Shown here: positions 52,839 through 62,618 of the stretch, one piece after another
How positions within the stretch are numbered: position 1 is the stretch's first letter
Layout: each line of letters begins with the position of its first letter
Assembly: GCA_036507955.1 (NCBI GenBank)
Contig: DATCIH010000116.1
Location: 62,001 to 126,000, forward strand
Length of the DNA: 64,000 nucleotides
Direction of reading: 5' to 3'
Source: DATCIH01 sp036507955
GTDB lineage: Bacteria > Bacillota > Clostridia > Clostridiales > Clostridiaceae
Made by a program: the position numbers and the translations under genes
Notes under the pieces: model-generated
What the model was told of the DNA's origin: nothing
The model's input: the letters and a program-made list of their open reading frames with translations, nothing else
Database searches by the model: none

Positions 52839-54101
52839 ATGCGATTTTTAAAAAAACTATCTAAAAAAACTTTAGATTACAATTTCCGTATTAATAATCT
52901 AAATGGAATCCTTCAAGCACTTTCTCTAAACTTAGTAATTCCTTTTGCAAGTCTTTACACGAAAAGGCTAAATGGAACAGATAGTGATATAGCATTATTA
53001 AATGCATATCCTTCTATATTTTCAATTCTTGCAGTTATTCTAGGAACCTATTTGTTTAGAAGATTTAGAAACAAGAAAAAAATAACCTCTATATTTTTTA
53101 CTCTTGCTAGAGCTTTCTTCTTGGTTTTTGCACTTATACCATTTTTGCCGGTCTGGCTAAGACCTGGACTGTTTGTATTTCTCTACGGAGCTATGAGCTT
53201 TCCAAATTCCATAGCAAATATAGGATGGCAATCTTACTTTGCAGATTTATTTCCTCAAAAGTGGAGAGGACGAGCTTTTTCCACAAGAAGCTCTCTAGCA
53301 ACCACTAGTGCACTTATAGTAACTTTAATCTCAGGAAATCTGATTTATTTTTTAGCTAGTAAGGATAATGAGAGAATTAAACTTTATCAAATATTCTTTA
53401 TCATAGCTTTTATTATAGCCATATTTGAAATTTTATCTTTTACCCGGCATAGACAAGATACTAATAATACTCAAGTTGAAACTATTTCCGAGTTTGAAAA
53501 CCAGCCTTTAATTAATAGACTTCAAGAGATGTGGAAACTAATAAAAGCTAACAAAAGATTTTTAGATTTTTGTATATGTGTAGTTATATTCCACTTTGCG
53601 TGGCAAATGGGATGGGCATTATTTTTCAGCTATGAATTTGACGTGCTTCATTCAAATGAACTCTGGACTTCTATGATATTCACTGTTTCTTGTGTATTCC
53701 AAGCTCTATCCTATCCAATTTGGCAAAAACTTTCAGAAAAAAAAGGTAATACATTTGCAATAACAATCGCAATATTTCTAATGGCTATGACTCCCTTTTT
53801 ATATTTGCTATCAACGAATATAATACATATTGTTATTCTTAATATCATTACTGGCACTGCTGTTGCAGGAACCACCCTATTACTTCTTAATAACTTATTT
53901 GAGGTAGCGCCTAGCAAAGATAGAACCATATATATATCTATTTATACTGTTTTAATAAACATAACTCTCATGTTTGCTCCTCTAATGGGTATGATGATTA
54001 AGAGCTTAACAAACATATATATTGCTTTATTTGTTGTAGGTATACTTAGACTTTTATCTTCATTTGCATTTTATTTTAGGCATTTAAAATATAAAAAATA
54101 A
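52839..54101 (+). CDS. MFS transporter
   Basis: The 420-residue protein has about 12 membrane helices in two halves of six, with a cytoplasmic loop in the middle (RHRQDTNNTQVETISEFENQ). The loop between helices 2 and 3 reads LFRRFRNKKKIT in place of the standard GxLaDRxGRR, a variant seen in some clostridial efflux families. The WQSYFADLFPQKWRGRAF segment is well conserved in this group. Substrate unknown, perhaps drug efflux. The ATG follows GGTGGGAGCG. Confidence 0.8.
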   Translation: MRFLKKLSKKTLDYNFRINNLNGILQALSLNLVIPFASLYTKRLNGTDSDIALLNAYPSIFSILAVILGTYLFRRFRNKKKITSIFFTLARAFFLVFALIPFLPVWLRPGLFVFLYGAMSFPNSIANIGWQSYFADLFPQKWRGRAFSTRSSLATTSALIVTLISGNLIYFLASKDNERIKLYQIFFIIAFIIAIFEILSFTRHRQDTNNTQVETISEFENQPLINRLQEMWKLIKANKRFLDFCICVVIFHFAWQMGWALFFSYEFDVLHSNELWTSMIFTVSCVFQALSYPIWQKLSEKKGNTFAITIAIFLMAMTPFLYLLSTNIIHIVILNIITGTAVAGTTLLLLNNLFEVAPSKDRTIYISIYTVLINITLMFAPLMGMMIKSLTNIYIALFVVGILRLLSSFAFYFRHLKYKK

Positions 54102-54129
54102 TCCCTCCGGATTTTCCAGAGGGATTATT
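54097..54129. terminator. Terminator AATAATCCCTC / GAGGGATTATT
   Basis: An 11-bp perfect stem with an 11-base loop overlaps the end of the MFS gene and lies between convergent genes. The A-run before it gives a U-run on the minus strand. Confidence 0.75.
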
Positions 54130-54168
54130 GCCACTATATACGAATTGTTAATTTATTCAAGCTTCTAT

Positions 54169-55143
54169 TTACCATACGTGGTAAACGCTATGTACCTGTT
54201 CCCCTGCAAGAATTTTGCTCGCACGGTCAATATTCCACTGAACGTGCTCTTTCAGATCTTCATCACCTTCAAAGGATAATCCGAAGACACGTTCCATTTT
54301 ACTTGCATTATAATAGGACGGTTTGCCTTCTTCTTCAGCATTTGGAACAATAACTTTACTAGAAGAACCAGTCAAAGCGATTGCAATCTGTGCAATTTCT
54401 GCCCAAGTAATAAATTTTTTACCAAGTGCCATAAAAGTTTCGTTGTTCAAATTACTTTCTACCAGTTTTACATAAAGCTGTGCAATCTGTTTACCGGAAA
54501 GGTACTGAGTACCATCGAATTTATCAAAAGTTAGGTCTTCATTTTGAAGAACTGCTTTTGCAATGTTTAAAAAACGAACATCAGACTGGGATGCGCCGCC
54601 TTCATAAGCCGGATTCGAAAAAACATAGCCTGGTCGAATAACATTCCTTGCTATTTTAGTTTTGGCTCCATAAACACCCTGTCCATCGTAATACTGATTA
54701 AAGCCCATCAGATACATTTCGGCAGAAGCTTTGGTTGCACCGTACAGGTCGCCTGGAAGTAATTGAGCAGTTTCATCCATGCCATCACGTAGAGCACCCA
54801 TGGCAGCTGTAGAACTTGTGTAAACAAACTTTTTCAACCCAGCTTTTTCAGCAGCATTTACTAAAAACAGTGTAACCTTAGTGTCATGTTCAAGCATTTC
54901 AACTGGGTCATTACCCCAACCAAGTGCTATATGTACAACAGCATCACAGCCCTGAAGTGCTTTTTCCATTACATCTAACTCAAGCATGTTGCCCTTTACG
55001 AGGGTTACGTTAGGAAGGATTTTATAAGCGGGAATACGTTCTGTAGTACGGGTAAGCAATACAATCTTATGACCTGCAGCAAGCAATGCTTTGGTAACGT
55101 TTTGTCCGATATTGCCTGTACCACCAGTAACAAATATTTTCAT
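54169..55143 (-). CDS. NAD(P)-dependent epimerase/reductase (extended SDR)
   Basis: The frame extends to 55227, but ATG 55143 is the start because GGAGGAATTAAC precedes it. The roughly 324-residue protein opens with the Rossmann motif TGGTGNIGQNV, has the catalytic Tyr-Lys in DLYGATKASAEM and the Ser-rich strand VYTSSTAAMG. It differs from the glycan-locus SDRs and resembles broad-range reductases/epimerases. It has slightly higher GC than its neighbours, which could mean recent acquisition. Substrate unknown. Confidence 0.82.
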   Translation of the reverse strand: MKIFVTGGTGNIGQNVTKALLAAGHKIVLLTRTTERIPAYKILPNVTLVKGNMLELDVMEKALQGCDAVVHIALGWGNDPVEMLEHDTKVTLFLVNAAEKAGLKKFVYTSSTAAMGALRDGMDETAQLLPGDLYGATKASAEMYLMGFNQYYDGQGVYGAKTKIARNVIRPGYVFSNPAYEGGASQSDVRFLNIAKAVLQNEDLTFDKFDGTQYLSGKQIAQLYVKLVESNLNNETFMALGKKFITWAEIAQIAIALTGSSSKVIVPNAEEEGKPSYYNASKMERVFGLSFEGDEDLKEHVQWNIDRASKILAGEQVHSVYHVW

Positions 55144-55236
55144 GTTAATTCCTCCAATATTATATTTTTGATATTGAGTAAATTGATTTCCTATTCCATT
55201 ATACTTCAAGTACAAAGATATTAGCATTTTTTCTTC

Positions 55237-56742
55237 CTATTTTGTTATATTTACTTTGCTATAAGTCTTATAATTAGGTGAATCTTCACTAACTATTTTA
55301 TCTAGTTTCCAGCTATATCCATTTGAGCTATCGTAAACTAGGGAATATATAGCTACAACGTTGACAGTCTTCAGCTTTCCTTTATCCATATAGGTAATAT
55401 TGCCATAAACATATTTAATATTATTAATATTCTTCTGAGATAGTATCTCAGAAGTCTTGAACGTCTTTGCTTCTTCAGTTGTTATTTTGTGAGTAGTGGG
55501 GAATAATAAAAATACATTGCTTCCTTCAATTTCAGTACTCGGAATAGTGCCTATTATATAATCATTAGATATCTCATTTACAGTAGCAACTAAAACAGTG
55601 CTTTGTGATTTTGCTAAGAAGGCAATATTACTAAAAGATAAGGAAAAGGTATAATTAGTTTCCAAGGTTGACGTTAATTGGCCTGCTATATTTTCCCTTT
55701 TAGAAGTTGCTTTTAATATTTTATTTTGTACATCAAATTCCGTATTAGATATATCTGTACTCTTAGTAAAGCTATCATTTATTGCAAAGCTTTTTCCTCC
55801 AAATAAGTCTTTATATGTTACGTTTTCTTGTAGTCCCTGTTTTTTTATAATTTCAATAATCTTTTCTTGTGGAAAAGAGGGTGATATGGCTAATTTAAAG
55901 TCTTCAGTACTATTTCTTTCAATAGTATCAATTGCCCACTTTTCATTTATAAATTCAAGCTCGCATTTTATATCTCCTGCTGCTGTTAACAATCCATTGT
56001 CAATTTTCGCTGTCACCAGAACTTCTTCTTTACTCTTTTCTAAATCAGGTGTTCTTAAATTGATATTAAAGCTTTTAACGTTATTTTCACTTAAATCTAT
56101 TGTTTCATCGGATATTACAATAGTTTGTTTTTTTAATCCCTCCAATAACAGTTTATCATCTATACCTACTACAGGCTTTATCACTACGTCTCCTACAATG
56201 CCAACTGTTCCACTAAATTCCCATTGATTTTTCCCTTTATCAATGTACATCATTGATAGCAAAGTTTTCGCTTCAAATTCACCATTATTTAAGGTTATTG
56301 CCACTTTAAAAGTATCTTCACTCTTTTTCTTGTCTGTATTGCTGCTTTTTATACTTAAGCTTTTTATATAACTTTTCTTTACTTCCATTTTTGTACCACT
56401 AGGTAAGGTCACTATCTTTCCAATTAGATCTTCATTTATCATTGACTGATTTACAGGTTTCGCGATAAGAAATTTGTACCCCAGCACTCCCACCATCATA
56501 ATAAATAATATTGATACAATAGACAAAATTACTTTTTTTTGTTTTAATATGTTTTTAAAATCACCAAATAATTTATCTATATTATATTTTTTTATCATCT
56601 CTTCTGTTATTATTGGCATCTCTAATGTATCATGTTTGCTTTCCTCGGTGGTGGGTCCTTCAATTATTTTTTCTCCACAATACGGACAAAATTTTAATCC
56701 ATTAACATTATTAAATTCATTTTCACAACTACTGCAAATCAT
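55237..56742 (-). CDS. Zinc-ribbon membrane protein (TcaA/YvbJ-like)
   Basis: The 501-residue protein has an N-terminal zinc ribbon (CSSCENEF, CPYCGEK), a cytoplasmic linker, one membrane helix (about 72-92) and a long extracellular part with several repeated beta-rich domains, as in TcaA/YvbJ-type proteins. It probably monitors or modifies the cell envelope. The extracellular units share KKSYIKSLSIKSS, ENNVKSFNINLRTP-like strands, which suggests internal duplication. It is monocistronic. Confidence 0.75.
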   Translation of the reverse strand: MICSSCENEFNNVNGLKFCPYCGEKIIEGPTTEESKHDTLEMPIITEEMIKKYNIDKLFGDFKNILKQKKVILSIVSILFIMMVGVLGYKFLIAKPVNQSMINEDLIGKIVTLPSGTKMEVKKSYIKSLSIKSSNTDKKKSEDTFKVAITLNNGEFEAKTLLSMMYIDKGKNQWEFSGTVGIVGDVVIKPVVGIDDKLLLEGLKKQTIVISDETIDLSENNVKSFNINLRTPDLEKSKEEVLVTAKIDNGLLTAAGDIKCELEFINEKWAIDTIERNSTEDFKLAISPSFPQEKIIEIIKKQGLQENVTYKDLFGGKSFAINDSFTKSTDISNTEFDVQNKILKATSKRENIAGQLTSTLETNYTFSLSFSNIAFLAKSQSTVLVATVNEISNDYIIGTIPSTEIEGSNVFLLFPTTHKITTEEAKTFKTSEILSQKNINNIKYVYGNITYMDKGKLKTVNVVAIYSLVYDSSNGYSWKLDKIVSEDSPNYKTYSKVNITK

Positions 56743-56831
56743 AGGTTCCCTCCAAGTATTGATCTAGGACAGTAAACATTATCTTTTGTTGATGCCCGAT
56801 TTATCTTATTATATTCTAATATGTTAGAAAT

Positions 56832-57651
56832 TTAAAGTGCTTTTGCATTCTCTAAAGTTAAACCTTTAATTACTTGAAGGACTAAATTAATTGTTGCTTC
56901 TATATCAAAGGAAGCAGAGTAGCAGTAATGGGTATGGGCATATCTTACTGGTATACCTAAAACTAGGGTTGGTACGCCAGCATTTGATAGATGTATTTTC
57001 CCTCCATTTGTACTACCTTGAGTTCTAGCTGCACTTTGGTAGGCTATATTATTAGCTTTAGCGATTTCCTTTGAGAATTTTATGAATTTAGGATTACCTA
57101 TCATTGAGCTATCAATATGTCTTATTTGAGTACCTTTATTAAGGGTACCCTGTGCTGCATATTCTTCAAAATAAATATCATCTGCAGGTGTTCCTTCTAT
57201 AACTATCGCCAAATCAGGCTTTATTTTCCTAGCAGTTACCTGTGATCCACGAGCTCCAACTTCAATTCCAAAATCGTTTATAACCTCTTCTATACTACTT
57301 GCTCCAATATCTATAAATATATCTTCAAGAGCTAGTTTTTTATCTCTATCAGCTAAGCTCATAAAATGAGGTGGCCTAGAGGTTGTTATTCCCTTTATAT
57401 ATTCACCCCCGACTATTTTTTATCTTTACCATATGAGCTGGTATATTATTTGTAATCCAACCTCCAAGGGGTAGAAATTTAATAAGACCCTTTGGTGTTA
57501 TTGCTTGTACCATAAATCCTACCTCATCGGTATGACAATCAAGCATTATGATAGGTCTATTTCCTTTATTTTTTGGAAGACTAGTATAAGCATTATTCAT
57601 GTTATCTACCTCAAAATTAACATCCTTTGAATATTTCCTCTTTTCAATCTT
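56832..57651 (-). pseudogene. M42-family aminopeptidase, frameshifted and internally deleted
   Basis: The N-terminal part (57651-57403) reads IEKRKYSKDVNFEVDNMNNA and LDCHTDEVGFMVQ, with the M42 metal-ligand His, and stops after KIKNSRG at a run of five G. With four G the frame would continue as GEYIKGITTSRPPHFMS into the second part. That part (57362-56832) retains EDIFIDIGASS, EGTPADD and GSTNGGKIH. However, the central segment between GIEVG and RGSQVTARKIKPD is missing; this normally contains the DDR and QEEVG metal ligands (about 60 residues). The first 35 or so residues are also gone. It cannot be active. Confidence 0.8.
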
Positions 57652-57717
57652 TTATTAATAAGCCACCCGTTATTGTGGAATTAGGGCACATGGCAGACAG
57701 ACGAAATATTCGTCACA

Positions 57718-58845
57718 TTATTTTGCTAAAATTTCTTTAATATACGTTGTTAAAACTTTTGCTGAATTCTCATGTGATAACATTCCTGGATGGCTTCTTG
57801 CGCCTAATGTTTCTTCTGTGGTATTTGGAAGCTCTATAACAGAAACCTTTTTATCTCCAGTTTTTTTAGTATACACATCTATTGCATGATAAACAGCTGC
57901 CATCATTGGCATACCTAGCATTCCGTATGCCCATATGATATGAGCCTTCTTATTATATTTTCTAAGTTTAGTAAGAAACTGCACCGCTGCCTCCTTAAAG
58001 GCTTCTAAATCTTCTTCATTAAAGGTGCCATCATCATTTAATCGTTGTTTGCATGTTTCCCCTGTTACTTCATCCCTCCACTGTGGTGAGTTAAAAGCAC
58101 CACTATCATTTGTCCCAAGATTAACTATCACCACATCGGGCTGCCAAGAAGTAAAATCATTTTCCTTAAAAGCTCCTAAGTTTTCATTTTTTTCTCCAGT
58201 AAGAAGACCACAAACTTTGTCATAATACTCTGGGATATTAGCATGTGGATTATTATCCCACCCTGTAAGTAGGCCCCATCCACTTTGAGAAATAATTCTA
58301 TATTCTGCATTCATAGCTTCTGCTGTCATTGCACTGTAATTGATTAAGGCACTAAACCACATAGGAATCCAGTCTTCCTCAGCCTTAGCCCCTATTGCTC
58401 CTTCACCGGATGTAATACTATCCCCTATGAACTCAAATTTATATTTCTTTTCCACCACAGGCAAAAATTTTCCATCAAACTTCACCGCATGTATCTGCAT
58501 TGAGCAAAGCTGATCTCCACTCATAGCCTGTACATCTTTTACAATACGAACATTTTTTATAGTATTTTCATTCATGGCTCTAAATACGCAAAGCCAATGC
58601 CTCCCTGCAATTAACATTTGTCTGCTTACAGCAGCGGAATTAATAACTATGCTAATCCAAGGCTCATAAACATCATAATCTACCTCTACTTCAATTCAAA
58701 GTTCAGTACCTTTTGCATTTACTTCAATAGCACTTCCTGTCCAAAAGAGTGTTAATGGAGAAAGACGCCCTGTTGTCCTACCATGAACCTTTAAATTTTT
58801 AATTTCAGATAAGGCATATACCTTTAATTTTTCATTTTCCTTCAT
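57718..58845 (-). pseudogene. CE2-like SGNH acetylesterase with one premature stop
   Basis: From ATG 58845 (behind GGAGGAACTAACG) the frame runs 49 codons (LKVHGRTTGRLSPLTLFWTG) to a TGA at 58698-58696, then continues open to 57718. Codon 50 would be Trp in the family (GTEL-W-IEVEVDYD), so a single G-to-A change broke it. The rest holds the SGNH set: Ser in FIGDSITSGEGA, Gly in QSGWGLLTGWD, Asn in VIVNLGTNDSG and His in GARSHPGMLSH. The two-domain plan (jelly roll plus esterase) matches carbohydrate esterase family 2, which deacetylates xylan or mannan. Restart at 58617 would yield only the esterase part. Confidence 0.75.
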
Positions 58846-58987
58846 CGTTAGTTCCTCCAATATTTTCATTAACCATAAATTACATCTTCAATCTCTGTTG
58901 CTATTTTAACTTATTTATTGTAATAATACAGCTTTTTTCGTAAGTTTCTCATCTATCTATATTAGATATCTGTCAGCAGGTTTCAAA

Positions 58988-59225
58988 ACATTACTTAGTT
59001 TATGGTCAACTCCTACTCAAGAAAATGGATGGATGGGTGCCATGACAATTCCACGTACATGATTCATTAGAAATCCTTACCAAAGTAAAGATTATTGATA
59101 AATCTTCCATAGAAGTATTTGCTAAGAGTGGAAAATTAGTCATGTCAAATAGAATTTATCCTGATAGACAAAGTAACAATTATGATTTTTTAATGAAGAT
59201 GGAAATATTCAAGTCGAGTACTTAA
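58988..59225 (+). pseudogene. GH32 (sucrose/fructan hydrolase) C-terminal remnant
   Basis: Two plus-strand stretches are readable. The first (58988-59062) ends in LWSTPTQENGWMGAMTIPR and a stop. The second (about 59073-59225) reads LTKVKIIDKSSIEVFAKSGK, then VMSNRIYPDRQS. The SIEVFxxxG and PRE/PRT blocks are hallmarks of the GH32 catalytic end and its C-terminal beta-sandwich. Most of the gene is gone. The 500-base gap between the esterase and the regulator remnant holds nothing else. Confidence 0.7.
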
Positions 59226-59344
59226 ATAAGTGGGATTTAAATTCCGCATGGAATTAATATTAATTTTAGCTAATGTAAGTATTTTTTCTCTTGTTTCTTC
59301 ACTTACATTCCCACAATCATTTAACTAAACTTGTAAAAATTTTT

Positions 59345-59878
59345 CTACTTCTTATTAATTTTATCAACAGAAATCAACCTCTCATATTCTTGAGGGGTCA
59401 TGCCGGTAATATCCTTAAACACAGTAAAAAAATAAGTGTAATTATTAAAACCTAACTTTTGTATTAGTGGCTTCAATTTACAACCTTCACTTATCATTTT
59501 CTTTGCTTGTTCTATCCTTACAGAATTGAGATATGCCACAAATCCTTTACCACATTCTTCCTTAAACAACTTACTTAAATATTGTGGAGACATATTAACA
59601 TAAAGAGACACATCGGTTAAAGATATATCCTTACTATAATTATTTAAAATAAACTCAATGGCTTTTTTAATTGAGGTAGAATAATTATAATGAATACTAT
59701 TTCCAGTAAGTACATCTATCAAAGAGCTATAAAGTTCTTTAAACCACTTTAATAGATCATCTAAGTTTCCGACCTTTATAATTTTCTCATAAAGATTGAT
59801 ATTGTTGGGATATATCTTGTCAGAAACATAGGTATTATAGTAAGTGCAAATAACCCCATCAGTGCTGGTGCAATACAT
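59345..59878 (-). pseudogene. AraC-type regulator remnant fused to out-of-frame permease DNA
   Basis: The 177-codon frame starts at ATG 59878 inside permease-coding DNA read in the wrong phase (first about 22 residues). It then enters a genuine YesN-type C-terminus: linker, then AraC helices (SPQYLSKLFKEECGKGFVAY and NNYTYFFTVFKDITGMTPQE). The receiver domain and most of the permease are deleted. The chimeric frame lacks a proper ribosome site. An isolated AraC domain could in principle still bind DNA, so the product deserves a check, but decay is the simplest reading. Confidence 0.7.
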
Positions 59879-59922
59879 AAGTATGCAACAAGGTTAGTTT
59901 TAGCTGTCTTTTTCATTTTCAT
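59815..59922 (-). pseudogene. Sugar ABC permease N-terminal remnant
   Basis: From ATG 59922 (behind GAAGAGATTCTT) the frame reads MKMKKTAKTNLVAYLCIAPA, LMGLFALTIIPMF, the first membrane helix of a MalF/UgpA-type sugar permease. It then runs into unrelated sequence at about 59815. It lies just downstream of the binding-protein remnant, as expected for a transporter operon. The rest of the permease was removed by the same deletion that took the regulator's receiver domain. Confidence 0.65.
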
Positions 59923-60039
59923 AAGAATCTCTTCACCCTTTCCTGAGATACATATCTTTGTAGCATAATATAATGGTTGCTTTCTCTGCTGTAAGTTGTG
60001 AGTAGCAGAGAACACAACCTAATTTGTTTACACTAACAC

Positions 60040-61295
60040 TTATTTAACTTTATTTTCATCAAAAATTGTTTGAACTTTTGGCAATATATCATTTAAAATA
60101 GCATCTTTAGCTGTTTTTTTACCAAACCATACTGTATCCATTCCAGGTCCGATAATTTCATCCATTCTGTCATAGCCAGGGAAGAAATACCATGGAACTT
60201 GCTGTGCATTGTTCATAGCATAATCTATTACAGCTGTTTTGTACTGTGCTATTGGTGGATGTATAGGGTTATCGGCCCATTTCTCTATAAGGGTTTCATC
60301 TGTATACCATTTCTTTGATACAGGCATCCACGTTCCGTCTTGAATCAATCCCAAATTATTATCTTCCTGGGTATACCATTTCATGAAAGTCTTAGTAGCT
60401 TCAGCATTCTTTGTGGAATTGAAAATTACATTTGGTCCACCTGTATTCATGGTAACTGGCGTTTTCATTTTAGGAAGAACACCTACCCCATAATGTAGCT
60501 GGTGCAGGGGCTACATGATCTTTCAGATTTAAATCCGCAATAGCCTGTGCTGCTTCGATAGTTTCTGGCTTACCAAGTAGTAATTCCTTACCGTCTTGAC
60601 TTACTAAACCGCCTCCATTAGACATTGCTAGTACTGGCCACATCCATGATATTGTGTTGAAATTACAACCATAGGTCACAATATTTTTGGCATCAAATCC
60701 GGAATCATTTGGAGTCTTGCCATTTTTATCCTTTGTAAGTTTTTTCGATGCATCAACAAATTGTTGCCATGTCCATGCTTGATCAGCTGAAGCTGGTGGA
60801 TAAGCCACTCCTGCTTTATCAAATAAATCTTTGTTATAATAAAGGAGTAATACTTCATTTGCACAGCTGTAAGCAACTGCTTTCCCTTTATATTTAAAAG
60901 CAAGCGAGTCGAGTGGTGCATCATTCCCAGTATACATATTGCTTATATCAAGCAATTTACCATTTACAGCCCATTTTATAACCTGTGATTCCACCATCAT
61001 TCCAGAATCAGGCAGATTATTTGAAGAGGCCATTGTGTTTAGCTTAGTCACATAGTCAGCATATGGAACTGAAACGAGTTTTACAGTTATTTTGTCCTGA
61101 GATGAATTGAACTTATCAAGAGCTTTCTGTGTTCCCGCTGGTCCTGTTTCATTATTGTACCAAGCCATATAAGTAATTTCTTGTTTAGCCTTCGACGCAG
61201 AAGTACCAGTGGTTGGTTTGCTTCCACAACCGGAAAGCACTGAGGTCATTAATAATACACTTAATGATAATGCTAGTATTTTCTTTTTTTGCATT
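60040..61295 (-). pseudogene. Sugar-binding lipoprotein, internally deleted and frameshifted
   Basis: The start is ATG 61295 behind AGGGGGATGG. The product has a lipoprotein signal with lipobox SVLSGC and a binding-protein type 1 body (DSGMMVESQVIKWAVNGK, LLYYNKDLFDKAGVAYPP). After APAPATLWG the frame shifts and stops at 60470. The protein resumes in another frame as GVLPKMKTPVTMNTGGPNV and runs to 60040. About 30-40 residues that normally lie between the two blocks (the FQSGKVAM-type region) are missing, so an out-of-frame deletion broke it. It headed the decayed transporter operon. Confidence 0.78.
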
Positions 61296-61549
61296 TTAAA
61301 TTTCCATCCCCCTTTAATACTAAATTTTTCAATATAAAATGTTATCAGTAAGTTCACAATATCGTTTACAATATAATTCTATCATATTCAAACTCTAGTT
61401 CAATTCAAAATTTATATGGTTTTACTTAAATTTTTTAATATGCTGAAAATATTACTTGGTAAATATTTGATAATACTATTAGTAATCTGTATAATTAAAT
61501 AAACATATAATAAAATATTACTAGTATTCATATAAAAGGGGTGTTTAGT

Positions 61550-62581
61550 ATGTTAAACAAAAGTTTATACAAAGAGAGGGAAATTTTCCAAGCCTTAGAT
61601 TTGTGTGATAGTGCTGGCAAGCTCAGAGATGAAAGTATCGGTTGGTCTAGAAACCCAGTGTTTAACTGTAACCTTTCTGGCCACTTCTTGCGTAAAAAGA
61701 AATGGAATTACTGGTGTATAACTAATGAAGATTGCCTTTTTTCTGTTACTATCTCTAATCTAGATTATGTGGGTATGACTTTTGTATATTTTTTAGATCT
61801 CAAAACACATAAATTTATTGAAAAAACTTTCATGACTCCCTTAGGTAATCATTGTTCAATGCCTAACAACGTACACGAGTCTGTTTCTTTTAAGAATAGT
61901 GGAATGGAATTAGGATTTGTAGAAGAAGATAACGCCACCCATATTGTTGCAAAATGTAGTAACTTTATGGGAAATTTGATGAAAGCGGATCTTAAAGTAA
62001 ATTACCCTAAAGGCCACGAAACATTAAATGTTGTAATACCTTGGAGTACGGATTCTTTCCAATTTACATCAAAGCAACAGTGCCTTCCTACTAGAGGAAT
62101 TCTAACTATCGGTGAATCCTTATATATTTTTGAACCTGATACGGCCTTTGCTACGCTTGATTTTGGAAGGGGTATATGGCCTTATAAGGTTATGTGGAAC
62201 TGGGCTACTGCCTCTGTCATACAAAAGGGTAAAAGCATAGGCTTTAACTTAGGTGCAAAATGGACAGATGGAACTGGCTTGACAGAGAATTGCATTATTA
62301 TTGACGGTAAAATATTAAAGCTGAGTGAGGATATAATATACGAATATGATCCTAAAGATATTATGAAGCCTTGGATCCTTAAGACAGCTCTTACAACTAA
62401 GATAGATCTGATATTCACTCCTTTTTATGAGAGAATCGCCAAATCAAATTTATTAATAATAAAATCTGAGGTACATCAGATGATTGGTTACTTTTCTGGA
62501 GTAATAAAAACAGATGCAGGAGAAGTTATTCCTATAAAGTCTATGCTAGGAACTGCTGAAGACCACTTTGCAAAATGGTGA
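61550..62581 (+). CDS. DUF2804-family protein
   Basis: The frame opens at GTG 61541, but ATG 61550 has the better spacing from AGGGGTG. The roughly 343-residue protein has the DUF2804 blocks GWSRNPVFNCNLSGHF, the DFGRGIWPYKVMWNWA segment, and GFNLGAKWTDGTGLTENCII. It is cytoplasmic, beta-rich and lacks a signal peptide. The family's function is unknown to me; members resemble lipocalin-like or AttH-like folds. It is monocistronic and divergent from the decayed sugar transporter. Confidence 0.8.
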   Translation: MLNKSLYKEREIFQALDLCDSAGKLRDESIGWSRNPVFNCNLSGHFLRKKKWNYWCITNEDCLFSVTISNLDYVGMTFVYFLDLKTHKFIEKTFMTPLGNHCSMPNNVHESVSFKNSGMELGFVEEDNATHIVAKCSNFMGNLMKADLKVNYPKGHETLNVVIPWSTDSFQFTSKQQCLPTRGILTIGESLYIFEPDTAFATLDFGRGIWPYKVMWNWATASVIQKGKSIGFNLGAKWTDGTGLTENCIIIDGKILKLSEDIIYEYDPKDIMKPWILKTALTTKIDLIFTPFYERIAKSNLLIIKSEVHQMIGYFSGVIKTDAGEVIPIKSMLGTAEDHFAKW

Positions 62582-62618
62582 AAATTATTGTTCAGTATAA
62601 GGAAGATTATTTATGATA

